Shown here: piece after piece, positions 21,500-30,270 of the stretch
Layout of the letters: every line of letters starts with the position of its first letter
How positions within the stretch are numbered: position 1 is the first letter of the stretch
Assembly (NCBI RefSeq): GCF_014764365.1
Contig: NZ_CP061718.1
Location: 1,984,001 to 2,048,000, forward strand
Direction of reading: 5' to 3'
Length of the DNA stretch: 64,000 bases
Source of the DNA: Roseococcus microcysteis
Lineage (GTDB): Bacteria; Pseudomonadota; Alphaproteobacteria; Acetobacterales; Acetobacteraceae
Program-made: the position numbers and the translations under genes
The notes under the pieces: generated by a model
What the model was told of the DNA's origin: nothing
Seen by the model: only the letters and a program-made list of their open reading frames with translations
The model's database searches: none

Positions 21500-21820
21500 T
21501 CAGGCGGCCGCGCCGATGCTGGCCACGCGCAGCACGGTCATGTGCTGGCGGTGGCCGCGCTTGCGGCGGCTGTTCTTGCGGCGGCGCTTCTTGAGGATCA
21601 GCACCTTGTCGCCGCGGGTCTGCTCGAGCACGGTGGCCGTCACGGCCGCACCGGGCACAGTGGGCGCGCCGATCTGCAGCCCGCCCTCGCCACCCATGGC
21701 CAGCACCTCATGGAAGGTGATGGTGGCGCCGGGCTCGGCCTCCAGCTTTTCGACGGTGAGCACCGCATTGGGCGTCACCCGGTATTGCTTTCCGCCGGTG
21801 CGGATCACTGCAAAGGTCAT
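21500..21820 (-). CDS. rplU: 50S ribosomal protein L21
   Basis: A 106-aa ribosomal protein. [21 protein letters not shown] and the basic loop [18 protein letters not shown] are diagnostic. It heads rplU-rpmA. The roughly 200 bp upstream to tRNA-Ser holds the promoter; I see no known leader motif there. Confidence 0.97.
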   Translation of the reverse strand: MTFAVIRTGGKQYRVTPNAVLTVEKLEAEPGATITFHEVLAMGGEGGLQIGAPTVPGAAVTATVLEQTRGDKVLILKKRRRKNSRRKRGHRQHMTVLRVASIGAAA

Positions 21821-22028
21821 CACACGCGCCTCTCGGGCCGCCGCGTGGCGTAAACGGGCCCGCATCACTTGAAAATGGGTCGGCAGCTCATGGGCGAACC
21901 CCATGAACCACCACGGGCGACACGCCAGCGCCGCCCGGGAGTGGGAGCGTTTAGGGTCCGCGACCCGGTGAGTCAAGCGGCGGGGCGGTTGCGCTGGGCC
22001 GCGGGGCCGACTATGAACGCGCCCGTTC

Positions 22029-22118
22029 GGACAGGTGGCGGAGTGGTCGATCGCGTCGGTCTCGAAAACCGAAGTAGGTGCAAGCCTACCGTGGGTTCGA
22101 ATCCCACCCTGTCCGCCA
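22029..22118 (+). tRNA. tRNA-Ser(CGA)
   Basis: A 90-nt tRNA with encoded CCA. The acceptor arms GGACAGG and CCTGTCC pair fully. The anticodon stem TCGGT/ACCGA encloses loop CTCGAAA, giving anticodon CGA (codon UCG). A long variable arm (AGTAGGTGCAAGCCTACC) and the T arm GTGGG-TTCGAAT-CCCAC are class II features of serine tRNAs. Confidence 0.96.
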
Positions 22119-22501
22119 GACTCCTTATCAGTTCCCGCCAATCCCTCCCCGACTGACGCTCAGAGGCAGGAACAAGCGCCACACCCTCCCGTTCCTGTCT
22201 GGATTTCATCTCGCCCGGCATGCCTGTCCATGGCTCTCGCGCGCGTTCTCATCATGGCGCCCTTCCGCCAAAAGGCTTCCCTGCCCGCGGGGCAGGATCA
22301 TGCCCCGCACCCGGGACCAGCGCCGCGATGCCTTGGCGGTTGAAGGCCCGGCCACCGCTTCACGGCAGACACCCACCCAGCCAACCTTCGCGAAGTGAAG
22401 CCCCGGCCAGGCCGCCAAGGCAGGACCACGCATTGTCCAGAGCAATGCCGACGCCACCATTGCCTGGGCTCTATCTGCCCCCAAGAAACATGTTTAGATT
22501 T
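22119..22501. other. Intergenic region between tRNA-Ser and the phosphonate cluster
   Basis: This 383-bp stretch has no convincing gene; the open frames in it have no recognisable protein features. It holds a hairpin CAGGAAC/GTTCCTG (22167-22197), a compact hairpin CCTGCCC-gcg-GGGCAGG (22280-22296) and a 94-bp long imperfect inverted repeat listed separately. The last part is A+T-richer, includes the palindrome AAACATGTTT (22486-22495), and leads into a Pho-box-like site. Confidence 0.6.
22329..22422. repeat. Long imperfect inverted repeat (possible structured RNA or MITE)
   Basis: The left half runs TGCCTTGGC, a 7-nt bulge, GGCC-c-GGCC, 3 nt, GCTTCAC. The right half runs GTGAAGC, 3 nt, GGCC-a-GGCC, GCCAAGGCA. 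All four blocks pair in order around a 31-nt loop (22364-22394), giving about 24 paired bases. No flanking duplication is obvious. It could be the foot of a small mobile element or a non-coding RNA. Confidence 0.5.
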
Positions 22502-22519
22502 GTGACATAAATGTTTCAG
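22502..22519. promoter_or_regulatory. Pho-box-like site upstream of the first phosphonate operon
   Basis: GTGACATAAATGTTTCAG matches the PhoB consensus CTGTCATAWAWCTGTCAY at about 13 of 18 positions in either orientation. It begins with the same GTGACA and ends with the same CAG as the much better site at 25935-25952. It lies 13 bp before the ATG of the broken phnD-like gene, so it is close to the start. This weak copy gains support from the second site. Confidence 0.45.
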
Positions 22520-22532
22520 TGGGGAGAACGTC

Positions 22533-23595
22533 ATGAAAATCATCCTCTTTGGTGCGGCATTGCTGGCTGGGGGTGCGCTGCTGCCATCCCCGGCGTTGCC
22601 CAACCGGCCTGTGAGCACCGCGGGGCCCTGGACGACGGCTATTGTGACGCGAACCGCGACATGGTCGCCGACGCGCCGACCGATCCCGCGCGGTTGCGCA
22701 ATCCCTCCACCCTCGTCTTCGCCTATACCCCGGTGGAGGACCCCGCGCTCTATGCCAGCCAGTTCCGCCCGCTGCTGGAACACCTGACGCAATGCACCGG
22801 CCGCCGCACGGTCTATTTCCAGGTGACGTCGAACGCCGCGCAGGTGGAGGCCATGCGCTCGGGCCGTTTGCACATCGCGGGCTTCTCTACCGGCCCCACC
22901 GCCTTCGCGGTGAACCTGGCGGGCGCCGTGCCCTTCGCGCTCAAGGGCAATGCGGAGGGTTTCGAGGCCTATCGCGTGGTGGTGCTGACGCGGGCGGATT
23001 CCAACATCCGCACCATGGCCGATCTGCGCGGGAGGCGGGTGGCGCACACCTCGGCCACATCCAATTCGGGCAACCTCGCCCCCGCGCCTTCTTCCCCGGC
23101 CTGGGCGTGACGCCGGACACCGACTACCGCGTGGTCTATTCAGGCGGGCATGACCGCAGCGTGATGGGCGTGAACTCGGGCGATTTCGACGCGGCGCCGG
23201 TGGCGTCGGACGTGTTCAACCGCATGGTCGCGCGCGGCCAGGTGCGGGCGGAGAATTTCCGCACCGTCTGGCAGTCGGACCCCTTCCCCACCAGCAGCTT
23301 CGCCCTGGCGCATGACCTCCAGCCCGAGCTGGCGCAGCGCATCCGGCAATGCTTCCTGGACTATCGCTTCCCGCCGGCGCTGGTGCGCGACCTGGGCGGC
23401 AATGACCGCTTCTGGCCCGCCACCTACCTGGAGCACTGGGCGCCCGTGCGCGCGGTGGCCGATGCGGTGAACGCGCCCTACACCCGCGCCGCCTTCGACG
23501 CCGAAAGCCGGCGCGAACTGGAGGCCGAGGCCCGCCGCCGCGCCGCCCGCGAACAGCAGCAGGCCCCGGCCGCGACGCCGCCCCGCACCCAATGA
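22533..23595 (+). pseudogene. phnD: phnD-like phosphonate/phosphite-binding protein gene with two single-base deletions
   Basis: The ATG at 22533 opens a signal peptide MKIILFGAALLAGGALLPSPAL. The mature protein continues in the next frame (ACEHRGALDDGYCDANRDM, NPSTLVFAYTPVEDPALYAS), then from about 23083 in a third frame (GLGVTPDTDYRVVYSGGHDR to the end). Each step is a loss of one base: a G missing from TTGGCCCAA near 22597 would restore ALAQPACEH, and a C missing from the C run at 23079-23083 would restore NLAPRAFFPGLG. Restored, it is a PhnD/PtxB-family periplasmic receptor of about 354 aa. It may be a real pseudogene or an assembly error in C/G runs. The stop overlaps the phnC start. Confidence 0.8.
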
Positions 23596-24347
23596 GCGGC
23601 GGCCTCTCCATCCGGGGGCTCAGCAAGGCCTATGTCCCGGGCAAGCCGGTGCTGCGCGACATCAACCTGGACTTCGACGGCCAGGGGGTGACGGCCATCA
23701 TCGGGCCCTCGGGCACGGGCAAGTCCACGCTCATCCGCTGCATCAACCGCCTGGTGGAGCCGACGAGCGGCAAGGTCCTGCTGGATGGGCAGGACCTGGT
23801 GCCGCTGCGCGGGCGCGCGCTGCGCCTCGCGCGGCGGCGGATCGGCATGGTGTTCCAGGAATACAACCTCGTGGAACGCCTGTCGGTCATGGAGAACCTT
23901 CTGTCTGGGCGGCTCGGCTATGTCCCGCTTTGGCGAGCCTGGCTGCGGCGCTACCCGCAGGAGGACATTGACCGCGCCTTCGCCCTGCTGGACGCGGTGG
24001 GCCTGCCCGAGCATGCCACGCGCCGGGCCGACACACTCTCGGGCGGGCAGCGCCAGCGCGTGGGCATCGCGCGCGCGCTGATGCAGCGCCCCGCCCTGCT
24101 GCTGGCCGATGAGCCCACCTCCTCGCTCGATCCGCGCACCGCGGTCGAGGTGATGGAGCTGCTGACGCACCTGGCCGGCGAGCAGGACGTGCCCGTCATC
24201 GTGAACATCCACAATGTGGAGCTGGCGAAGCGCTATTGCGGCCGCATCATCGGCATGCACCAGGGCAGTATCGTCTTCGACGGCCCGCCGGAGAAGCTGA
24301 TGCCCGAGCACCTGACGCTGATCTATGGCGGCGAGGACTGGATGTGA
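23592..24347 (+). CDS. phnC: Phosphonate ABC transporter ATP-binding protein
   Basis: A 251-aa ABC ATPase. Walker A is GPSGTGKST, the Q-loop lies in [10 protein letters not shown], the signature is [15 protein letters not shown] and Walker B is [12 protein letters not shown]. The Q-loop context and the loop after it, [17 protein letters not shown], are characteristic of PhnC. Its ATG overlaps the binding-protein stop (ATGA), and its own stop overlaps the permease GTG (GTGA). It would energise import by the two PhnE-type permeases. Confidence 0.92.
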   Translation: MSGGLSIRGLSKAYVPGKPVLRDINLDFDGQGVTAIIGPSGTGKSTLIRCINRLVEPTSGKVLLDGQDLVPLRGRALRLARRRIGMVFQEYNLVERLSVMENLLSGRLGYVPLWRAWLRRYPQEDIDRAFALLDAVGLPEHATRRADTLSGGQRQRVGIARALMQRPALLLADEPTSSLDPRTAVEVMELLTHLAGEQDVPVIVNIHNVELAKRYCGRIIGMHQGSIVFDGPPEKLMPEHLTLIYGGEDWM

Positions 24348-25117
24348 CCCGGCGCCAGGCCTTCGCAACCAACTGGCAGGGGCGCGCGGCGCTGATCGCG
24401 CTGGCGCTGTACTGCGTCTATGCCGCGGCGCAGCTCGACATCTCCTGGGCCCGCATCGCCGTCGGCCTGGGTGAGGGCGCGCGCTTCCTCGGCCGCATGT
24501 GGCCGCCCAATTTCGAGCGCTGGGACACGCTGGTTGAGGGGCTGGTGGAAAGCCTGCAGATCGCGGTGCTGGCCTCCGCACTCGGCATCCTCATCTCCCT
24601 GCCGCTCTCTTTGCTGGCGGCGCGCAACCTCTCGCCCTGGTGGATCAGCGGGCCGGCGCGCGCCTTCATCGCGCTGTGCCGGTCGCTGCACTACGTCATC
24701 GTGGCCATCCTCTTCGTGAAAGCGGTGGGCTTCGGCGCGTTGGCGGGAGTGGCGGCACTCACGGTCGCCTCCATGGGCTTCATCGCGAAGCTGTTTGCGG
24801 AGGCCATCGAGGAGATCAGCATGAAGCAGGTGGAGGCGGTGCGCGCGACCGGCGCGGGGCGGCTTGCCGTGCTGCTCTACGGCGTGCTGCCGCAGGTGGC
24901 CTCCCGCTTCGTGGGCTTCTGCATCTACCAGCTCGATTCCAACCTGCGGAACTCCACCCTGGTGGGCATCGTGGGCGCGGGCGGCATTGGCGGCACGCTC
25001 TTCGCGGCCTTCAAGCGCTTCGACTATGACTTCGTGGCGGCCATCCTGCTCTCCATCATCGCGATGATCTTCCTCGCGGAGGTGATTTCCGGGCGCGTCC
25101 GCAAGGCCCTGCAATGA
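24344..25117 (+). CDS. phnE: Phosphonate ABC transporter permease 1
   Basis: A 257-aa membrane protein starting with GTG inside the phnC stop. Typical PhnE parts are [53 protein letters not shown] and the EAA coupling loop [22 protein letters not shown]. The conserved end [17 protein letters not shown] is intact. About five to six helices. Coupled to phnC and to a second permease. Confidence 0.91.
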   Translation: MTRRQAFATNWQGRAALIALALYCVYAAAQLDISWARIAVGLGEGARFLGRMWPPNFERWDTLVEGLVESLQIAVLASALGILISLPLSLLAARNLSPWWISGPARAFIALCRSLHYVIVAILFVKAVGFGALAGVAALTVASMGFIAKLFAEAIEEISMKQVEAVRATGAGRLAVLLYGVLPQVASRFVGFCIYQLDSNLRNSTLVGIVGAGGIGGTLFAAFKRFDYDFVAAILLSIIAMIFLAEVISGRVRKALQ

Positions 25118-25914
25118 GCGCGGCCCTCGAACGCGAATGGTCGCGCTTCACGCCCGCGCAGCGCATCGGGCGCTGGTTCCTCTGGCTCGGCCTCGTCGCC
25201 GCCTGCGTCTGGGCGTTGCGGACCATCGAAATCATTCCCGAATTCCTGGCCGATGCGCCGGAGCAGATGGCGGACCTGCTGGTGCGGATGTGGCCGCCCG
25301 ACCTCAGCCACTACCAGGGCGGCGTGCATGACGCGCTGATCGAGACGCTGCACATCGCGACCCTCGGCACGGTGCTGAGCTTCACCATGGCCGTGCCGCT
25401 GGCCCTTCTGGCCGCGCGCAATGTCTGCCGCGTGCCGCCGCTGAATGCCCTGGCCAATCTCTGCCTCGTCGCCTCGCGCAGCGTGAATTCGCTGGTCTGG
25501 GCGCTGCTCTTCGTCGCGGTGTTCGGGCCGGGCGCGCTGGCGGGCGTGCTGGCCATCGCCTTCCGCTCGGTCGGCTTCGTGGGCAAGCTGCTGGCGGAAG
25601 CGATCGAGGAGACGCCGCGCGGCCCGATGGAGGCGATGGATGCGGTCGGCGCCCCCTGGGGACACCGCATGCTGAAGGGGCTCTGGCCCCAGGTGCAGCC
25701 GGCCTTCTGGGGCGTGGCGCTGTTCCGCTGGGACATCAATGTGCGCGAGTCGGCGGTGCTCGGGCTGGTGGGCGCGGGCGGCATCGGCGTCGCGCTGGAT
25801 GACGCCATCAACTTCTTCCACTGGGATCGTGTGGCGACGATCCTGCTGGCCATCCTCGTCGTGGTGCTGGTGGCGGAAGTGATCGTGACCAGACTGCGAA
25901 AGCGCCTCATCTGA
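25114..25914 (+). CDS. phnE: Phosphonate ABC transporter permease 2
   Basis: A 266-aa paralogue of the preceding permease, with an ATGA overlap. It has RMWPPDLSHYQGGVHDALIETLHIATLG, ASRSVNSLVWALLFVAVFGPG, the coupling loop LAEAIEETPRGPMEAMDAVGA and SAVLGLVGAGGIGVALD. PhnE permeases often occur as such heterodimeric pairs. It is the last gene of the first importer; the next importer follows after a Pho box. Confidence 0.91.
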   Translation: MSAALEREWSRFTPAQRIGRWFLWLGLVAACVWALRTIEIIPEFLADAPEQMADLLVRMWPPDLSHYQGGVHDALIETLHIATLGTVLSFTMAVPLALLAARNVCRVPPLNALANLCLVASRSVNSLVWALLFVAVFGPGALAGVLAIAFRSVGFVGKLLAEAIEETPRGPMEAMDAVGAPWGHRMLKGLWPQVQPAFWGVALFRWDINVRESAVLGLVGAGGIGVALDDAINFFHWDRVATILLAILVVVLVAEVIVTRLRKRLI

Positions 25915-25934
25915 CTTGCATCGCAAGTTTTCAT

Positions 25935-25952
25935 GTGACAGTTTGATGACAG
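25935..25952 (-). promoter_or_regulatory. Pho box upstream of the second importer
   Basis: Read on the minus strand this is CTGTCATCAAACTGTCAC, which matches the PhoB consensus CTGTCATAWAWCTGTCAY at 17 of 18 positions, with two TGTCA repeats 11 bp apart. It lies 47 bp before the ATG of the second binding protein, in reverse orientation to the gene. This is strong sequence evidence that the second importer, and perhaps the cluster, responds to phosphate starvation. Confidence 0.75.
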
Positions 25953-25999
25953 CAACGGGGAGGTTGGGCATCGCATCCAACCCCAGGGGAGACGCCACC

Positions 26000-27346
26000 A
26001 TGCACATCGCCGCCACATCCCGCCGTGGCCTCCTGGCCGGGGGCGCGGCCCTTGGCCTTGCGCCCCAGGCGGCGCGCGCACAGGCCGCGCTGGAGCCACG
26101 CGTCGTCATCGTCACCAGCTTCTCGCGCGACGTGACCACCCCCTTCGTGCAGGCCTTCGAACGCGCCCATCCCGGCACGCGGGTGGAAGTGCAGAACCGC
26201 AACACCACCGCCGCCGTCGCCTTCATCCGCGAGACGCGCTCTTCGCCGCCCGACCTCATGTGGGCCAGCGCGCCCGATGCCTTCGAGGTGCTGAAGGCCG
26301 GCAACCTGCTGGCGCGGCCGCAGATTGATACCAGCGGCATTCCCGAACGCATCGGCGGCCAGCCCACCCATGACGCGGATGGGCGGTATTTCGGCTTCGC
26401 CGTCTCGGGCTACGGCATCATGTACAACACGCGCTACATCCGCGCGAACCGCCTGCCCGCGCCGCGCGAATGGGCGGATTTGAAGAACCCCGTCTACCAG
26501 AACCACATCGGTATCTCCGCGCCGAGCCGCTCGGGCACCACGCACCTCACCATCGAGACCATCCTGCAGGGCGAGGGCTGGGCGCCGGGCTGGGCGCTGC
26601 TGCTCGAGATCGCGGGGAATTACGCCCAGGTCTCCGACCGTTCCTTTGGTGTGCCCGATGCGGTGAACAGCGGGCAGTACGGCATCGGCATCGTGATCGA
26701 CTTCTTCGGGCTTTCGGCCAAGGCCTCGGGCTTCCCGGTGGAGTTCGTCTATCCCACCGTGACCACGCTGGTCCCGGCCAATATCGGCGTGATCGAGGGC
26801 GCGTCGAACCCCAATGCCGCGCGGGCCTTCGTGCAGTTCCTGCTCTCGCCTGAGGGCCAGGCGGTGCTGCTGAACCCGCGGGTGATGCGCCTGCCCGTGC
26901 GGCCGGAGACCTACGCGAACGCACCGGCGGATTTCCCCAACCCCTTCACCAACCCGAACCTGGGCGCGCGGGTGCGCTTCGACAGCAACGTCTCGGAAGC
27001 GCGGTATGAGCTGCTGAACAGCCTCTTCGACCGCCTCATCACCTTCCGCCTGCGCGAGCTGACCGATGCCTGGAAGGCCGTCCACGCGGCCGAGGCGGCA
27101 CTCGCCCGGCGCGAGAATGCCGAGGGCCGCCGCCTGGTGGCCGAGGCCCGCGCCAAGCTGACCGCGGTGCCGGTGACGGAGCAACAGGCCTCCGACCCCG
27201 CCATCGCCGGCGCCTTCCGCGCGACGCGCCCCGACCGCCCCGCCGCCGGCCGCCAGGCCGAGTATGAGGAGCAGTGGGACCGCTACGCCGTCGCCACCTA
27301 TGGCGAGGCGCGGCAGCTCGCCGAACGCGCCCAGCGCGCGCGCTGA
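26000..27346 (+). CDS. ABC transporter substrate-binding protein (Fe3+/aminoethylphosphonate type)
   Basis: A 448-aa periplasmic binding protein. An RR-containing signal (TSRRGLLAGGAALGLAPQAARAQ) is followed by a type II binding fold: VVIVTSFSRDVTTPFVQAFE, FGFAVSGYGIMYNTRYIRANRLP, and INVGVIEG-like NIGVIEGASNPNAARAFVQFLLSPEGQ. The C-terminus extends about 100 residues past the usual end as charged helix. The fused permease and ATPase after it match both iron uptake and 2-aminoethylphosphonate transporters. The Pho box favours the latter. Confidence 0.86.
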   Translation: MHIAATSRRGLLAGGAALGLAPQAARAQAALEPRVVIVTSFSRDVTTPFVQAFERAHPGTRVEVQNRNTTAAVAFIRETRSSPPDLMWASAPDAFEVLKAGNLLARPQIDTSGIPERIGGQPTHDADGRYFGFAVSGYGIMYNTRYIRANRLPAPREWADLKNPVYQNHIGISAPSRSGTTHLTIETILQGEGWAPGWALLLEIAGNYAQVSDRSFGVPDAVNSGQYGIGIVIDFFGLSAKASGFPVEFVYPTVTTLVPANIGVIEGASNPNAARAFVQFLLSPEGQAVLLNPRVMRLPVRPETYANAPADFPNPFTNPNLGARVRFDSNVSEARYELLNSLFDRLITFRLRELTDAWKAVHAAEAALARRENAEGRRLVAEARAKLTAVPVTEQQASDPAIAGAFRATRPDRPAAGRQAEYEEQWDRYAVATYGEARQLAERAQRAR

Positions 27347-27351
27347 CGCAG

Positions 27352-29088
27352 GTGTCGGCCACCGCCCAGCCCGCGCGTCCCCTCTTCGCCCGCCTGCGCA
27401 CGGAGGCCTCGCCCATTCAGGTCGTGGCCGCGCTGCTGGTCGCGGCCTTCCTGCTGGCCTTCCTGATCGTGCCGGTCGGGCGCGTCTTCGTGGTGGCCTT
27501 CCAGGCCGGGGATGGCGGCTTCACCCTGGTGCATTTCGCGGATTTCTTCCGCACCAGCCTGTTCATCGAGAGCTTCTGGAACAGCCTCTACGTCGCGTCC
27601 ATGAGCGTGGTCTTCGCCTCGCTCATCGCCGTGCCGCTGGCCGTCATCCTCGCGCGCTACCGCTTTCCGGGCACGGCGCTGATCACGACGCTGGGCGTGC
27701 TGCCGCTGGTGATGCCGCCCTTCGTAGGCGCGGTCGCCATGCAGTTGGTCTTCGGCCGCAACGGCACGGTGAACCTGCTGCTGATGGACTGGTTCGGCTT
27801 CCGCCTCGACCTCATGGAGGGGCTGAACGGCGTCATCTTCGTCCAATCCCTGCACTACTTCCCCTTCATCCTGATGAACCTCACCGCCTCGCTGTCCAAC
27901 GTGGACATCTCGATGGAGGAGGCGGGGCAGAATCTGGGGGCGAAGAACTTCACCCTGCTGCGGCGCATCGTGCTGCCGCTGGCGCTGCCGGGCTATCTCG
28001 CGGGCGCGAGCCTCGTCTTCGTGAAGGTCTTCGACGACCTCGCCACGCCGCTGCTGCTGAACGTGACGAACATGCTGGCGCCGCAGGCCTATCTGCGCGT
28101 GACCTCGGTCGGCCTGGGCGACCCCATGGGCTATGTCATCAGCGTGATCCTGGTGGTGGTGTCGGTGGCCGCGATGGGACTTGCCGCGCTGCTGCTGCGC
28201 GGGCGGGACTATGCCACACAGCAGCGCGGCGGCGGCGGGCTGGGCCGGCGGGAACTCACGCGGCGCGGCCTGATCCTGTGCTGGTGCTTCGTGGTGCCGG
28301 TGCTGTTCCTGGTGCTGGCGCCGCATTTCGGCATCCTGCTGCTCAGCCTCGCCACCATCTGGTCCTTCAGCCCGCTGCCCGATGCCTTCACGCTGGAGCA
28401 CTACGGCACGGTGCTGCGCGAGACGCCGCAATTCATCACCAATACGCTGCTCTATTGCGGGCTGGCGGGGCTGATCGACGTCGTCATCGGCGTCACCATC
28501 GCGTGGCTGGTGCTGCGGACGAAGCTGCCCGGGCGCAAGCTGCTCGACATGGCGGCGATGTCGGCGCTGGCGGTGCCGGGCCTCGTGCTCGGCATCGGCA
28601 TCCTGCGGACCTATTTCGACGTGAAGCTGTGGGATGGCGCCTCGCTCGCCACCTCCTGGATCATGCTGACCATCGTGCTGGCGGTGCGGCGGCTGCCCTA
28701 TGCGCTGCGCGCCTCCACCGCCGCCTTGCAGCAGGTCCATCGCAGCCTGGAGGAAGCGGCGGAGAACATGGGCGCGGGCAAGGTGACGACGTTGCGTCGC
28801 ATCGTGGTGCCGCTGATGGCGGGTGGGCTGGCCGCCGCCTTCGTCACCAGCTTCGCCACCGCCGCGGTGGAATTGTCCGCCACGCTGGTGCTCGCCACGC
28901 GCGACGTGGACGCACCGCTGTCCTACGGCATCTACATCTACATGCAGAGCGCGGCGGGCCGTGGGCCCGGGGCCGCGCTCGGCGTCATCGCGGTGCTGGT
29001 GGTGGCCATCTGCACCTTCGCCGCGCACCGCTTCGCCGAACGCGAACGCAGCCGCCGCACCCGCAGCAGTGACCCGAGGGCCGAATGA
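27352..29088 (+). CDS. ABC transporter permease, two fused permease domains
   Basis: A 578-aa permease with about twelve helices, two binding-protein-dependent permease domains in one chain. Each half has an EAA loop: ISMEEAGQNLGAKNFTLLRRIVLP and SLEEAAENMGAGKVTTLRRIVVP. This layout is shared by iron (FbpB/SfuB) and by putative 2-aminoethylphosphonate permeases. The start is GTG at 27352, five bases after the previous stop; it lacks a clear ribosome site, so coupling is likely. Confidence 0.89.
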   Translation: MSATAQPARPLFARLRTEASPIQVVAALLVAAFLLAFLIVPVGRVFVVAFQAGDGGFTLVHFADFFRTSLFIESFWNSLYVASMSVVFASLIAVPLAVILARYRFPGTALITTLGVLPLVMPPFVGAVAMQLVFGRNGTVNLLLMDWFGFRLDLMEGLNGVIFVQSLHYFPFILMNLTASLSNVDISMEEAGQNLGAKNFTLLRRIVLPLALPGYLAGASLVFVKVFDDLATPLLLNVTNMLAPQAYLRVTSVGLGDPMGYVISVILVVVSVAAMGLAALLLRGRDYATQQRGGGGLGRRELTRRGLILCWCFVVPVLFLVLAPHFGILLLSLATIWSFSPLPDAFTLEHYGTVLRETPQFITNTLLYCGLAGLIDVVIGVTIAWLVLRTKLPGRKLLDMAAMSALAVPGLVLGIGILRTYFDVKLWDGASLATSWIMLTIVLAVRRLPYALRASTAALQQVHRSLEEAAENMGAGKVTTLRRIVVPLMAGGLAAAFVTSFATAAVELSATLVLATRDVDAPLSYGIYIYMQSAAGRGPGAALGVIAVLVVAICTFAAHRFAERERSRRTRSSDPRAE

Positions 29089-30125
29089 GCGAAGCCGGTG
29101 TCGATGTCCAGTCCGTCAGCTTCGGCTACGGCGCAACCCGCGTGCTGGAGGATGTCTCCCTCACCGTGCGAAAGGGCGAGTTCTTCGCCTTCCTCGGCCC
29201 CTCGGGCAGCGGCAAGACCACGTTGCTGCGCCTCATCGCGGGCTTCGGCCAGCCCGAGCGCGGCCGCATCATGATCGGCGGGCGCGACGCCACGCGCCTC
29301 GCCCCCTGGGACCGCAATGTGGGCCTCGTCTTCCAGAGCTACGCGCTCTGGCCGCACATGACGGTGGGCGAGAACGTGGCCTTCGGCCTGGAACAGCGCC
29401 GGGTGGGCCGCGCCGAGCGCGACCGCCGCGTGCGGGCCGCGCTGGACCTGGTGGGCCTCGCGCACCTGATCGACCGCCGCCCCGCGCAACTCTCCGGCGG
29501 GCAGCAGCAGCGCGTCGCCATCGCCCGCACCCTGGCCATCGAGCCCGAGGTGCTGCTGCTGGACGAACCCCTTTCCAACCTCGATGCCGGGCTGCGCGCG
29601 GGCGTGCGGGCGGAGCTGGTGGAGCTGCAACGCCGTCTCGGCCTCACCACCATCCTGGTCACGCATGACCAGGAGGAGGCCAATGCGGCCGCCGACCGTA
29701 TGGCGGTGCTGAATGAGGGGCGCGTGCTGCAGGTGGGCGCGCCCACGGAACTCTATGACCACCCGGCGAACCGCTTCGTGGCGGGCTTCCTCGGCACCGC
29801 CAACATGCTGGAGGGCGAACTGGCGGCGGATGGCTTCCATGCGGGCGGCCTGGTGCTGCCCGTGGCCGAGGCGGCCCCGCCCGGCCGCGCCACCCTGGCA
29901 CTTCGCCCCCAGGCCATCACGCTGCTGCGCGAGGGCGGCGCCCTCCAGGCGCGTGTGCTGCGCGCGGAATTCCTGGGCGGCCATGTCCGCTACACGCTGG
30001 AGGCGGGCGAGGGGCTGCGCCTGGTGGCGGAGGAGCCGCATCTGCGCGGCCTCGCCCCGCTCGCCGCCGGCTCCGCCATCGGCATGGCGCTCGACCCCGC
30101 CCAGGCCACGCTGCTTCGCCAGTAA
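29085..30125 (+). CDS. ABC transporter ATP-binding protein with TOBE-like C-terminus
   Basis: A 346-aa ABC ATPase of the FbpC/PotA type. Walker [10 protein letters not shown], signature [16 protein letters not shown], Walker [13 protein letters not shown] and the H-loop [15 protein letters not shown] are intact. A C-terminal regulatory TOBE-like domain covers about residues 245-345. The ATGA overlap couples it to the fused permease. A hairpin follows its stop. Confidence 0.91.
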   Translation: MSEAGVDVQSVSFGYGATRVLEDVSLTVRKGEFFAFLGPSGSGKTTLLRLIAGFGQPERGRIMIGGRDATRLAPWDRNVGLVFQSYALWPHMTVGENVAFGLEQRRVGRAERDRRVRAALDLVGLAHLIDRRPAQLSGGQQQRVAIARTLAIEPEVLLLDEPLSNLDAGLRAGVRAELVELQRRLGLTTILVTHDQEEANAAADRMAVLNEGRVLQVGAPTELYDHPANRFVAGFLGTANMLEGELAADGFHAGGLVLPVAEAAPPGRATLALRPQAITLLREGGALQARVLRAEFLGGHVRYTLEAGEGLRLVAEEPHLRGLAPLAAGSAIGMALDPAQATLLRQ

Positions 30126-30142
30126 GGAACGCCACGGCGGCA

Positions 30143-30164
30143 CGCGCCGCCTGTCGGCGGCGCG
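30143..30164. terminator. GC-rich hairpin after the transporter cluster
   Basis: Perfect 9-bp arms CGCGCCGCC and GGCGGCGCG around loop TGTC, 18 bp after the ATPase stop and between converging genes. No T run. The rest of this 145-bp gap is C/G-rich with short palindromes and no gene. Confidence 0.5.
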
Positions 30165-30270
30165 CATGGCGAATACCTGTTCGCAACGGAACGGGGCGAA
30201 TGCTTCGCCACCGCCCCCAACCCCCTCCCGCCCCTGCGCCGGGGCGGGGCGGGGAAACGGCGAAGCGCCC

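Noticed and set aside
22206-22484. 92-codon open frame on the minus strand between tRNA-Ser and phnD
   Set aside because: It crosses the long inverted repeat, has no ribosome site and no recognisable protein features.
27298-29028. 576-codon open frame opposite the fused permease
   Set aside because: H/Q/R-rich shadow of a permease with all its motifs.
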